This document shows, in pieces, positions 8,887 to 18,393 of a stretch of 64,000 bases of DNA. The DNA comes from Bog-532 sp963830385 (GTDB taxonomy: Bacteria; Actinomycetota; Actinomycetes; Streptosporangiales; Streptosporangiaceae): positions 611,748 through 675,747 of the forward strand of contig CAWHMD010000004.1 of assembly GCA_963830385.1 (NCBI GenBank). Reading direction: 5' to 3'. The notes beneath the pieces are model-generated. The model saw only the letters and a list, made by a program, of their open reading frames with translations, made no database searches and was not told the origin of the DNA. Position 1 is the stretch's first letter. Each line of letters begins with the position of its first letter. The position numbers and the translations under genes were made by a program.

Positions 8887-9080
8887 TTGAACCGCACTGC
8901 TCACGATGTGGCGTTCAGCCCGGACGGAACCTGGATCGCCACCGTCAGCCGCGACAAAACCGCCAGGATCTGGGACGCGGCCAGTGGCCAGCAGCTGCAG
9001 GAGATCCCTCACGAAGGGGAGGTTTTCAATGTGGCGTTTAGCCCGGACGGCACCCGCCTCGCCACCACCACTCTGAACCA
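8887..9080 (+). pseudogene. WD40-repeat fragment
   Basis: Opens by TTGA overlap with the CHAT stop. It encodes nearly two WD40 blades: VAFSPDGTWIATVSRDKTARIWDAASGQ, read here in two pieces, then VFNVAFSPDGTRLATT. After about 9075 the similarity ends and low-quality sequence leads into the IS110 region. CHAT and WD40 modules are often encoded together in actinobacteria, so these two pieces probably belonged to one sensor-protease gene or operon, later cut by insertions. Confidence 0.65.
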
Positions 9081-9247
9081 GCTCCGGATCTCGTTTTGTA
9101 ACCTGCTGAGCGATGTGTCACTAGCAGGCAACTGTCGGGCCGGAGAGGCGTCGAGGAAACCTGTTGAACCAGATCAACCCGATCTGAGCGCCTACTCTGA
9201 TCACCGCCCACTCTCCACAGACCGCCCCGAACGAATGCCTCTTTGTG

Positions 9248-10430
9248 TCAAGGGGCAGTTCCGGGCGCAGGGGTCGTAGGCTGGGGCCGAGGCCCGGGAG
9301 TGGCTTGCCCGAAGAGCCGGTTGCTGGGGTGTGATCCGGCCGCGCTGGTTGCAGAGTCGTTCCCCTGTTGCCCTCCCGGGTCCCTGACCTGGCCTGCTGC
9401 CCGCCTGGCGTCGGTGCGGAGGCGGGTGAAGACAGCGTCGCTGATCTGCCGCTTGAGCGAGCGCAGCGCCTCGCGGTGGGTTTTCCCTTCGGCGAGCTTC
9501 TTGTCGTAGTAGGCGCGGCCTTCGCTGTGCGGCTGGCGGACCTGGGTGACGGCGGCCATGTGGATGGCGTGGTTGACCCGGCGGTTCCCGCGGCGCGACA
9601 GCCGGTTGACCTTCCGCTTCCCCGAGGCCACCTCGATCGGCGCGGTCCCGTTGTAGGCGGCGAAGCGGTCGCGGTCTTTGAAGCGGGACACGTCGCGGAC
9701 CTCGCCGATCACGGTGGCGGCGATGACCGGGCCGGCCCCGAACAGGCCGGTCAGGCTGGTCCCGCTGGCCCTGACGGCCGCGTCCAGCTTCTTCCTGGTC
9801 TCGCGCAGCTGGGCATCGATGCGGCGCAGGTCCTCGATGAGGGCCGCGGCCAGCTCCCAGCGGGCGGCCGCGACGGCGTCCGGCGGCCGGCGGCGTGACC
9901 GAGCCAAGCAGGCGGGCGGCGTGAGCTGCGATGATCTTCTTCGGGACGCCGCCGGGAACCAGCTCGCAGAGCACCGCGTGCAGCCGGCAGACCACCTGCG
10001 TGCGGCTGCTGGCCAGGTCACGCCGGCGCTTGGACCAGACCTTCAGCACTGCGGCGTGGTCATCGGGCCGGGCTTCCCGGACGCCAGGCGAGCGCAGCGC
10101 GGCCACCGCGACCGACCGGGCGTCGTTCGGGTCGTTCTTGTTCACGTTCCCGGTGGCCAGCAGCCGCACCCGGGCGCCCAGCTTGGGCTGCACGTCCAGG
10201 ACCCGCTCACCCGCCGACAGCAGCTGCTGGGCCAGCAGGTGCCCCAGGCCGCCGGCGCCCTCGACCGCCCAGGCCCGCTCCGGCCAGGCCGCGGCCCAGT
10301 CCAGCAGCCGCTCCGCCTGCGTGGCGCAGGCCCGCACCCGCAGCTCGCCCAGCGGCTCCTCGGCGCCGCTGATCGCCACCGCCGTGTGCGAGGCCTTGTG
10401 CGGGTCAATCCCGATCATCACTCGTGCCAT
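9248..10430 (-). pseudogene. IS110-family transposase, frameshifted
   Basis: ATG 10430 follows GGAGGAG. The N-terminal DEDD domain shows D in MIGIDPHKASHTA, E in AVEGAGGLG and NKNDPNDARSVAVAALRSPG. The frame breaks near 9890, where SVTPP should run into DAVAAARWELAAALIEDL. The second frame carries the helix-hairpin region LFGAGPVIAATVIGEV and the serine-containing IAS-GKRKVNRLSRRGNRR motif. A single-base indel explains the split. The element ends were not identified. A different IS110 transposase lies at the right end of the window. Confidence 0.82.
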
Positions 10431-10840
10431 GAACGGCTCCTCCTCCCAGGGGCTGGTCAAGACCCGCAGCGGGCATGCCTGATTCCAGAAAACCTGACCC
10501 GGCGCTCGCGCCTCTTTTGAGCCACACCGCAGGCGAGGCCCGGTGAGCAGGCACGTCGTTCGAAAGCCAGGCCATAAACCAGGCCGGCAGGCGGTTAGAG
10601 AGCCAGCGCACCGGGACCTCTCAACGCTACGGCCAGGGCTCAATCTCCATCCAAGGCCCAGAACCGGAGCGTCGTACCTAGAAGTCTCAATCAGAATGCG
10701 GCTACGTGCGCGCCTCCGCCATGGACCGCAGTCGCCCAGAGTGATCGCCCTGGCCGCTGCCGGGCAGATCCGGCTGGCCGTCGTCAGCAATCCCGGGACA
10801 GTCGTTGTCCTCGCAGCTCATAGGACGCGCTGACGCCAGG
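10431..10840. other. Intergenic, probably IS110 end and flank
   Basis: 410 bp with no gene I can support. The first 60-100 bp are probably the upstream end of the IS110 element. A short plus-strand frame ending at 10833 (VIALAAAGQIRLAVVS) may be a fragment of a lost gene but has no identifiable domain. Confidence 0.35.
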
Positions 10841-11380
10841 TCAGCGCGCGTTCGCCCCAGTGGTCAAACTGGGGAGGACCACGTTGTGGACATGGGGACG
10901 GGGAAGGCCGTGCGGGCTGGAGTGATGCTCGAACGAGGCGACCACCCAGTGCTGGGGCTTGACCGGCGAGAACCGGGACAGCCCCGTGCCCTGCATGAAC
11001 TGCAGTACCGCGTAGTTCGATGACCAGGCGTGTGACCAGAGGGCCTGGAGGTTCTCCCAGAGCTGGGCGGCCCGTTCAGCGTCGCCGGTGACGTGAGCGT
11101 ACATGGCGTCCCGGAACGCCTGCGTGTGTTCGGCGGTGAACTGGTCGGGGGCTTCCCAGACGAGGTCGGCGATCTCGCTTCCGGCGGCCATGTCCCTTAG
11201 TGCCGCGTTGTCCACGTCTGTGCCCAGGGCCAGGCCGTGGCCGGGGCAGGCCAGGCCAGTCCAGGTGCCAGAGGTCTCGTCGGCCTGGCTGTGCTCCAGC
11301 ACGTGAGCCAGGCTGTCCTGGACCCAGGTCAGCCGCAGCACGCCGGTCAGGTCCGCGCCGGTAATGGCGATGGCGGTCAT
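10841..11380 (-). CDS. Hypothetical partner gene downstream of the relaxase
   Basis: 179 residues from ATG 11380, chosen because GGAGG lies 8 bp before it (a GTG at 11389 is in frame). It lies about 48 bp after the relaxase stop, same strand, so is probably co-transcribed. The sequence is acidic and Trp/His-rich, with ASFEHHSSPHG and a C-terminal RPHVHNVVLPSLTTG. The HxHN cluster recalls the metal-binding histidines of HUH relaxases, but no Tyr-containing nuclease fold is evident. Function unknown; a mobilisation accessory role is inferred from position. Confidence 0.6.
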   Translation of the reverse strand: MTAIAITGADLTGVLRLTWVQDSLAHVLEHSQADETSGTWTGLACPGHGLALGTDVDNAALRDMAAGSEIADLVWEAPDQFTAEHTQAFRDAMYAHVTGDAERAAQLWENLQALWSHAWSSNYAVLQFMQGTGLSRFSPVKPQHWVVASFEHHSSPHGLPRPHVHNVVLPSLTTGANAR

Positions 11381-11428
11381 CGTGGTCACCTCCCGAGGTC
11401 CAGGATGCCCGAGGCCACCGTCAATCCG

Positions 11429-14400
11429 TCAATCTGCGGCCTCCGGATGGGCATCGCGGTCCGCGGCCCGCTGCAGGATCTGCGCGGACGGACGGATCTC
11501 GGGTTTGGGTGGCTGCACGATGGCGTCCCCGGCCGGTCCGGGCCAGGGCGGGAACGCCTGGCCCAGGTCTCCGTAGCCGGGATCCTCGGACGGGACAGTC
11601 AGGCTCTGCCGTTCGGCGAGTGTGTCGGCGAACGCTTGGTGGGCGACGATGAGATCTACAATCCACTGGCCCATTTCCGGGATCGGGTCTTCGACGGGCA
11701 GAGTGAGCTCGTCGCGCTGAGCCTCGGTAGCGGGTTGGGGTTCGGCTGACCGCAGGGGCACATAATGCTGGCCGGGGTGGCGGCGACGGAGTTCGGAGTC
11801 GGCGGCCGCAGCGAGGTGACGCTGGACGCGGGTGGCCGCGTCCCAGTCGGCCCGGTCAGCCATCAGGGCGGCGAACACGGTCTCGCGGTGCCGGTAGGCC
11901 TGTTGCAGGGCCTGATAGCTGTCGCCGAGTTCCTGCTGCCGTGCGGCGCGGTCGTGTTGACCGCGGCGGGCGGCAGCTATGGCTTCGGCACCGGCGCGCA
12001 GGCCGGCCAGGCGGGCGTTCCAGGCGGCGGCGCGGACCTGGCGGAGCTCGTCGCCGACGTATTGTGGGGCCCAGGCAGTTTCGATGGGATAGGTGTCGCG
12101 CAGGTGCAGCAGTAGCCCATCGGGCATGGTGCGGACGTCCGGTCCATTGACCGGGCCGAGAGCGGCGCGGGCCTCGTACCAGGCGGCCCGCATATCCGGG
12201 GCGGTCGTGGCGGGTTCGGGTCCGATGGGCTCGGTGGGGTGGTGATAGCCGGACAGCTCGCGCCAGGCGCCGATCGAGGCGGCCCGCCGCTGCCAGTCCA
12301 GCCGGTCCAGCGGGTGCCCGGGAACCGGGCCGAGGGCGGAAGTCGCCCAGGGGAGGGCGTGCTCGGCGGCGTGCTCGCCGATCCGGTCCTTGCGGGCGTC
12401 CATCAAGGCCGCGATTTCGGTGAGGTAGGCGTGGCGTTCGGGGTCGGCAATGTCGGGGACCTGCGCCGACCACGGTCCGGCCGGTAGGGGCACTACGGTG
12501 CCGAGCCGGTATCGGAGGCGAGCGTCGAGGACGGCGGAGACGTCACGAGATCCGGCCAGGTCCCGTTCGCCGATCGCGTCGGCGAGGACCTGAACGGGGT
12601 CCAGGCCAGCCAACTCGGCGGCGTATAGCGTCCGGAACAGCCATCTGGCCTGGTGGCTCGCCTCGCTGCGGTAGCCGGACGGCAGGGCGCTCGCGAGCAG
12701 ATCGCGGTAACGCTGCTCGCGGGCCGGGGCGGTTTCAGCAGTCCAGATCGCGTGCAGGACGGGCAGGTGGTCGGCATCGGCGAGAGCCCACTGACGGGCC
12801 TGGGTAGCCGAGTACTGCTGGCCGTCGCGGTCCAGGACGGCTGCCAGCACCCCGAGCGCGTCGCCGAGCGCGGCGGCCGTGGGGCCGGAAACTGGCGGGA
12901 TGGTCGGTCCGGAATGAATCTGGTCGTAGCGGGCCAGCTCGGGAGCAGGCCGGGGGCCGGGAACCGGGTCGGCGCGTTTGGGGGAGGTGGTGAATACGTA
13001 GGCGAGGTTGGCGTCGGTGCCGCGGGTCAGTGCGACGTAGGCATGCTGCCGGTCCTCGGTCCCAGTGATCACTGCCAGGCCGGTGTGCACGGTGCGGCCC
13101 TGCGCGACGTGATCGGTGACCGCATACCCCAGTTCAGCGTCGCCGAAATGTTGGTACAGGAAACTGCGGTCGGTCCACCGGCGCTCGCCGGTGGCCGGGT
13201 CAGCGTCCAGGGCGCGGCGCACGACCAGGCCGGCGCCGGTGACGGCCTCGATGCGCAGCAGATCTCCGTTGGCCAACATGCGGCCCGGTTCTCCTGCTTC
13301 CACCGTGTGACCGTTGCGGGTGCAGCTGATCAGGTCGCCCCGGCTGGCCTGGGCGCTGTCGGCAATGCTGACCGCTGGCCCGGCCTCGACGATGCCTAGG
13401 GCGATGAGGTCATCGCGGATGCGGCGGGACAGCTCGCGGCGCAGTGCGTGCTCGGCGGCCATTAGCAGGGTGTCGGTGCCGTCGGCGGCCAGGGCGACGT
13501 AGGCGGCCGCAGCGGCGTCCGTCATCTGCTCGGGGTCGCCGCCGACGATGCGGCCGTGCTGGTCATAGTCGGCCAGCACAGCGGTGTCGCCGTCGCGTAG
13601 GCGCAGGCTGGCGTGCTGTTCCCAGGCGGCGCGGAACCGAACCGGTTCGGCGAGCCGGGCGTAACCGAGGGTGCCGGCGAGCAGGGACATGCCGCCGCCG
13701 TTCTCGACCGCCTGCAGCTGGCTGGTGTCCCCGGCTAGGATGACCTTCCCGTTGCGGGTCTCGGCGTAAGCGATCAGGTCGGCCAGATCCGGGCCGGACA
13801 TGGTGGAGGCCTCGTCGATCAGCAGCAGCGGCGCGGGGCCGATCTCGATCGGGCCGCGGGCGCCGCGGTAGCCGGGGAGATGGCCGAGGAACTGGGCGCT
13901 GTTCCAGGACACCGGGACTCCGACGACCAGCGTGTTGCGGGCCGACTGGGCCGCGGTGATTCCCGCCACTGGTCCCAGCCTGGCTCCGGCCCATGCTTTG
14001 CCGATTTCGGTCAGGGTGTGGGTCTTGCCGGATCCGGCTGGCGCGTTGATGACGGAGACGCGCTTGGCGTCGGTCAGGGCTGACAGCGCGGCGGCGGCTT
14101 GGTCCTTGCGCAGCCCGGTTTGCGTGCGGTCGGGTCGCGCGTCGCCAGCGTCGCGTGTGCGGCCGGTCAGCGCGTTGTCGAGCTGGGCGGGGTCGGCGCC
14201 GAGTGCGTGCGCGGCTTGCGCGTAAGTCAGGCGCGGCGCGTCGCTCGCGCGTGCTTGCGTGAGCATGCGTTCTTCCATGGCTAGCTGCGCGCGGGTGGCG
14301 TAGCGGGTTCCGCCGTGCCGCTGGTAGACGCTGCGGCCGTCAGCGCGCAGCAAGCTGCGGGGGACTTCGGCTGGTTCGGGTGCTTCCAGGCAGGTGACTG

Positions 14401-15808
14401 GTTCGAACTCCGATCGCAGGGCGCGGTTGGCCAGGTTCTCGAGCAGGGCGGCGGCCGCAGCAGGGTTCATGCCGGAGCGGGGCAGGACCCGGCCCAGGTA
14501 CTTGATCACATCCGCGCGGGTCCAGGTGCTCTTCTCCTGCTGCGCGAGCGCGACCGCCTTCTGCGCGGCGCGGGACAGCTCGAGCTCGGTGAGGACCGTG
14601 CCTTCTGCACCGTGCGTGCGCGCGGTCGCGCGGCCGGTGGCGCCGTGCCACACCGACGGCGCGACCGACGCCAGGGGCACGCCGAGCGTGCGCGCGAGCT
14701 TGTCGGCCCAGTCTGCGTGCAGCTGCGCGGTGTCCAGCGTGCTGTGCTTGGCGCGGCGCGTGCTGAAGTTGGACGCTTGCGCGAGGTGCGCGAGCTCGCG
14801 CTGGGATGGCTTGCGTCCGTATTGCTGCTCGAACTGCGCGGCGTGGGCGCGCAGGTCCGCGGCGATCGACTCACGGCGGGAGGAGAACAGGCGCATCATC
14901 TGGCCGCTGATGCCTTTGATCTCGAAGCCGTGGCCATCGTCGCGGGCGGTCCATTCCACGCCGAACCGGGCGGTGAGGGCTTCTTCCAGGTGCTGGGAGA
15001 CGATCGCGCCGACCGCGCCGACGTGCTCGGTGTAGCCCAGCGAGTCCGGTGCGCGCCATTTCCCGTCGGTGCGCGTCTTGGCGACGTGGGCGATCTGGGA
15101 GTGGACGTGTAGCTGCATGTCGCCGTCGCGGGAAGTGTGCTGCAGCCAGTGCGTGACTGCCAGCTCGGCCTCGTGCCACTGGCCGGTCTCCCGGCCGTGT
15201 ACGCGTGTGTTGTGGGATCCGGTGCGGGTGTATCCAGCCTCGCGCTGGAAGTATTCGAAGCCCGCCTGGACGGCCTGCCAGATCATGGCGTCGACCTCGG
15301 CGACCAGGGCGGACCAGTACTCATCTCCGGACTGGTCCTCGGCGTGGCGGGCCAGCCGGGCGTTCTCGCCCAGGGAAGCGTGGAAGATCGAGATGGATTT
15401 GGACAGCGAGATCGTCAGGTCGAAGAACAGCGGGCTTTGCCGGGTTTGCCGGGTGGCTTCAATGCGGAGCTCGTGCTTGCGTCCGGCGGTAGCGTGCGGT
15501 TCGGCGGCCAGCAGCCGCGCGTACAGGTCGGCGGCCTTGCGGCCGCCGTCCGGTGGCCTGCCCAGTTGGGTGCCGTCGGAGGCCCTCCGCTCGCCGAACA
15601 GCAGGTCATAGGGCTTGCGCTCGACCGTCTGGCCGGGCTCGAAGCCGAGGGCCTTCGCGCCCGGGCCCCACCAACGGCCAGGTGGCTCGCCGCCGCTCTC
15701 GCTGGCCTGGATGTAGTAGCCGGCGGCGTCCTTGGCCGGGCCGCGGTCGACCTGTTTCCAGATGTAGTCAAGGTCGTAGCCCTTGCTTAGCGTCGCGACG
15801 ACGGCCAC
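11429..15808 (-). CDS. MobF-type conjugative relaxase-helicase (TraA/TrwC-like)
   Basis: 1459 residues from GTG 15808. The N-terminal relaxase domain has tyrosines near the start (GYDLDYIW, AAGYYIQ) and the metal-binding LHVHSQIAH at about residue 233. It nicks oriT and covalently holds the DNA. A RecD-like superfamily 1 helicase follows: Walker A APAGSGKTHT near residue 590, Walker B LLLIDEAS near 663, and motif VI YVALTRGTDANLAYVF near 930. The C-terminal 450 residues are charged and helical. It would process a conjugative plasmid or island. No coupling protein or type IV secretion genes are nearby, so the transfer module is incomplete here. Confidence 0.9.
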   Translation of the reverse strand: MAVVATLSKGYDLDYIWKQVDRGPAKDAAGYYIQASESGGEPPGRWWGPGAKALGFEPGQTVERKPYDLLFGERRASDGTQLGRPPDGGRKAADLYARLLAAEPHATAGRKHELRIEATRQTRQSPLFFDLTISLSKSISIFHASLGENARLARHAEDQSGDEYWSALVAEVDAMIWQAVQAGFEYFQREAGYTRTGSHNTRVHGRETGQWHEAELAVTHWLQHTSRDGDMQLHVHSQIAHVAKTRTDGKWRAPDSLGYTEHVGAVGAIVSQHLEEALTARFGVEWTARDDGHGFEIKGISGQMMRLFSSRRESIAADLRAHAAQFEQQYGRKPSQRELAHLAQASNFSTRRAKHSTLDTAQLHADWADKLARTLGVPLASVAPSVWHGATGRATARTHGAEGTVLTELELSRAAQKAVALAQQEKSTWTRADVIKYLGRVLPRSGMNPAAAAALLENLANRALRSEFEPVTCLEAPEPAEVPRSLLRADGRSVYQRHGGTRYATRAQLAMEERMLTQARASDAPRLTYAQAAHALGADPAQLDNALTGRTRDAGDARPDRTQTGLRKDQAAAALSALTDAKRVSVINAPAGSGKTHTLTEIGKAWAGARLGPVAGITAAQSARNTLVVGVPVSWNSAQFLGHLPGYRGARGPIEIGPAPLLLIDEASTMSGPDLADLIAYAETRNGKVILAGDTSQLQAVENGGGMSLLAGTLGYARLAEPVRFRAAWEQHASLRLRDGDTAVLADYDQHGRIVGGDPEQMTDAAAAAYVALAADGTDTLLMAAEHALRRELSRRIRDDLIALGIVEAGPAVSIADSAQASRGDLISCTRNGHTVEAGEPGRMLANGDLLRIEAVTGAGLVVRRALDADPATGERRWTDRSFLYQHFGDAELGYAVTDHVAQGRTVHTGLAVITGTEDRQHAYVALTRGTDANLAYVFTTSPKRADPVPGPRPAPELARYDQIHSGPTIPPVSGPTAAALGDALGVLAAVLDRDGQQYSATQARQWALADADHLPVLHAIWTAETAPAREQRYRDLLASALPSGYRSEASHQARWLFRTLYAAELAGLDPVQVLADAIGERDLAGSRDVSAVLDARLRYRLGTVVPLPAGPWSAQVPDIADPERHAYLTEIAALMDARKDRIGEHAAEHALPWATSALGPVPGHPLDRLDWQRRAASIGAWRELSGYHHPTEPIGPEPATTAPDMRAAWYEARAALGPVNGPDVRTMPDGLLLHLRDTYPIETAWAPQYVGDELRQVRAAAWNARLAGLRAGAEAIAAARRGQHDRAARQQELGDSYQALQQAYRHRETVFAALMADRADWDAATRVQRHLAAAADSELRRRHPGQHYVPLRSAEPQPATEAQRDELTLPVEDPIPEMGQWIVDLIVAHQAFADTLAERQSLTVPSEDPGYGDLGQAFPPWPGPAGDAIVQPPKPEIRPSAQILQRAADRDAHPEAAD

Positions 15809-17150
15809 CGGCTAATTCCCCGCCAGCCGGCGCGGGGTTTTCCATGATCATCAAATGGTGCATGGGTGTGAGGTTCGAACTGACCATGATTAAGCGTGGC
15901 AAGACGGTCGGCCAAGATCAGATGAGGTTGCCGCTTTGACGGACAAGGCTGATGGCTTGTCAGGCCACTTGCTGCAGGTTGGGCTTTGGCTGAGGTCTCG
16001 AATTCGGCGGGGCTGCGGTAGTACCGAAGAACTCCGCTACCGGCGCCGTCTGCAACAACTCCGACCCACCCAGACGTCCCGATCACGCACAGCAACGTCG
16101 CCTCCTGGACTGCCAAGGCTGAGGATGGCCGAGAGGCCCGCGGCTGCTCCGCGAGTTGCTGGCCGACTGCATCCGGGGGCTCGGCCCTGACCACCCGACG
16201 TCCTGACCACCCGCGACGACATCACACGCTAGACGGCGCGATCAGATAGTAGTGAGGGGCACGAACCGACTGCGGACACGGTGGGGCCGCCATCCGGAAG
16301 GCAAGAAGAGCGGATCGTGAGTCCCCTTATCTGACGGCCCAGAGTTTGAACAACTGGCCGCTTCGTCCCGAACACCGCCACCGCCGGTACAAGCCCGCTG
16401 GCAGACGGCGTATGTACAGCTCACAGCGTGCAAAGTGACTACCGTGACCGCACCTGACTGTATCTGCGGGCGGGTGGCCGCTCCCGCTTCGCTCCCAAAA
16501 TCGGACACGGCATTTCCTGGGTGTGTCCGGTTTGGCCTAAGTCGGCCGTTGCCCGCTGGGCTGCCGCGGGCTCTCTGGCGTGCCACGATGTGATCTCCGA
16601 CCTTCGCCAGTACAGCCGGTACGGAACCGGTGGGGAGCAGGGAAGGGGTTGCGGACCGGGCCGCCGCGAGCCAGCCAGCTGATGATGGTTTTTGGTGGCG
16701 CGCCCGTGATGGCGGCCGCGCCGGCCATGTCGACCCAGCAGTCTTCGCGGGTAGTTCGGGCAGGCCAAAGAGCCGACCCGCGGGACAGTCTTGCCGTCGC
16801 GGATGGCTTCACTGAGCGCCGCAGCCTGCGCCTGCAACTCGATCGAGCCGGCCCCTGTGTTGTTCATAGCGCCTCCGGTTGCAGTTTTAGAACTGCAGTA
16901 CGCCATTTCATCTCGAACGCCCAGCCCTCGTCGTCACGGGGCAGCGGGCCGGCCACGGCCAGCATCGGGGCAAGTTGCGGCAACCGGGCCGACCCGGGGT
17001 CGCCCGCTGGCCCTCGCGCATCCGGAGCAGTCATGGAAATCGCAGGTGAGCATACCTGTATTGGCAGGACCAGCCTTCGCTCGCAGATTCCGCTGATCAG
17101 AAAGGGCGACCAGAAGACAGTTACTGGCCCGACCGGTAATGGCAATATTT
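15809..17150. other. Gene-poor stretch upstream of the relaxase
   Basis: About 1.3 kb with no intact gene. An oriT would be expected upstream of a relaxase gene, and short GC-rich hairpins exist around 15820-15840 (CCGCCAGCCGGCGCGG), but I cannot identify a nic site. A degenerate helix-turn-helix gene lies at 16439-16867. Confidence 0.4.
16439..16867 (-). pseudogene. Small helix-turn-helix/excisionase-like gene, twice frameshifted
   Basis: Reading frames must be switched twice to give one sensible protein. It starts MNNTGAGSIELQAQAA, moves to WVDMAGAAAITGAPPKTI (a helix-turn-helix like those of excisionases and MerR-type DNA-binding domains), then returns to the first frame with YRLYWRRSEITSWHARE, which fits the wing and end of such a domain. 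About 110 residues if repaired. Compensating indels suggest decay. Excisionase-like genes are common near conjugation genes. Confidence 0.45.
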
Positions 17151-17151
17151 A

Positions 17152-18390
17152 GTGCGCTGGCCACATACGTTCACCGGGTGCTGACATGCCGCGGTGATAC
17201 GCCCACACTCGATCTGTAAGGCAGGTGGAGTGGTGGGGGTGCGATGGCTGAGCCGGTGCGGGCGCGGCAGCTGACTGATCAGGAGGGCCGGCGGCTCCTG
17301 CAGATCGTGCGGCGGGGGAAGCACGGGTCGGTCCGGGTGCGGCGGGCGATGATCATCATGGCGTCGGCGTCGGGCACGCTGGTCCCGGCGATCGCCCGGT
17401 TGGTGGCCGCCGATGAGGACACGGTGCGGGACGTGATCCATACGTTCAACGCCAAGGGCCTGGCCGCGCTGGACCCACGGTGGGCGGGAGGCCGTCCCCG
17501 GCCTGATCAGTGACGGCGATATCGAGGTCATCGTCACGGCGGCCAGGACCCGGCCGGAGAAGCTGGGCCAGCCGTTCACCCACTGGAGCTTGCGCAAGCT
17601 GGCCGGATATTTAACGCGCCTGGGCCGGCCGGTGCGGATCGGGCGGGAGCGGCTGCGGCAGCTCCTTCACGAGCGCGGCATCTCGTTCCAGCGGACCCGG
17701 ACCTGGAAGGAATCCACCGATCCGGACCGGGACGCCAAGCTGGACCGGATCGAGTACGTGACCAGCGCCTACCCGGACCGTTGCTTCGCCTTCGACCAGT
17801 TCGGGCCGCTGTCGATCCGGCCCTGCCACGGCACCTGCTGGGCCAGGCGTAAACACCCGGCCCGGCTGCGCGCGACTTATCACCGCACCCACGGCATCCG
17901 CTACTTCCATGGCTGCTACTGCGTGGGCGATGACCAGCTGTGGGGCATCACCCGCCAGCGCAAGGGCGCCGATCACACCCTGGCCGCGCTGAAGTCGATC
18001 CGGGCTGCCCGGCCGGACGGGTACCGGCTGTTCGTCATCATGGACAACCTGGCGGCGAACAAGACACCGGCGATCCGGCGCTGGGCCAGGCGCGAGAACG
18101 TCGAGCTGTGCTTCACGGCCACGAACGCATCCTGGGCCAATCCGATCGAGGCGCAGTTCGGTCCGGTACGCACCTTTGTCATGGGTGGCTCGGACCACCG
18201 GAATCATCCCGCGCTGGCCCGCAAGCTGCAGGACTACCTGCGCTGGCGTAATGCCCACCCCGCCACCCCGACGTGCTGGCCGCCCAGCGCCGCGAACGCG
18301 CCCGCCTCGGCAGCGAACGCCAGCAACGCTGGGGGCGCCCGAAACCTAAAGCTGCATAACCGAGCCGGTGCACGTTCGTGGCCAGCGCAC
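17152..18390. mobile_element. IS630-type insertion sequence
   Basis: Flanked by TA at 17150-17151 and 18391-18392, the duplication expected for IS630/Tc1 elements. The left end begins GTGCGCTGGCCACATACGTT; the complement of the right end begins GTGCGCTGGCCACGAACGTG. The TA at the right junction also supplies the stop codon of the neighbouring minus-strand gene. Length 1239 bp, carrying a transposase in two frames. Confidence 0.78.
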
Positions 18391-18393
18391 TAG
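17244..18393 (+). pseudogene. IS630-family transposase in two frames
   Basis: ORF1 (17244-17516) encodes the helix-turn-helix (RRAMIIMASASGTLVPAIAR, LVAADEDTVRDVIHTF) and stops at PRPDQ. The second frame continues from SDGDIEVIVTAARTRPEKLG. It carries the DDE residues: D in CFAFDQFGPLS, D in VIMDNLAANKT, E in ASWANPIEAQFG. The shift is +1 or -2 near 17505. Some IS630 elements use programmed frameshifting, but no clear slippery heptamer is present, so I call it a frameshifted gene. Its last codons lie in the right end of the element. Confidence 0.82.

Larger units (their letters stand above)
6865..8890 (+). pseudogene. CHAT-domain (caspase-like) protein, interrupted by an IS and frameshifted
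   Basis: The CHAT peptidase domain is recognisable from LELDVEEALGRRGL to the catalytic dyad: His in LHFVGHGGYD and Cys in LVVLNSCSSGESG. One extra C near 7600 shifts the frame, after which the sequence reads TDLFSGTAATL. An IS then enters at a CTAG site (7628-7631 / 8616-8619). Joining the flanks across one CTAG restores VGSGINAVAAMQFAISDAAA in phase. A second shift near 8723 leads to RSLEWVTPVLYVRGE and a stop at 8888-8890. CHAT proteases act in bacterial cell-death and defence pathways. This copy is inactive. A WD40 remnant follows directly. Confidence 0.8.

Noticed and set aside
15787..16194. Minus-strand 135-codon gene just upstream of the relaxase
   Set aside because: It overlaps the relaxase start, has no ribosome site or domain, and its composition matches noncoding high-GC DNA.
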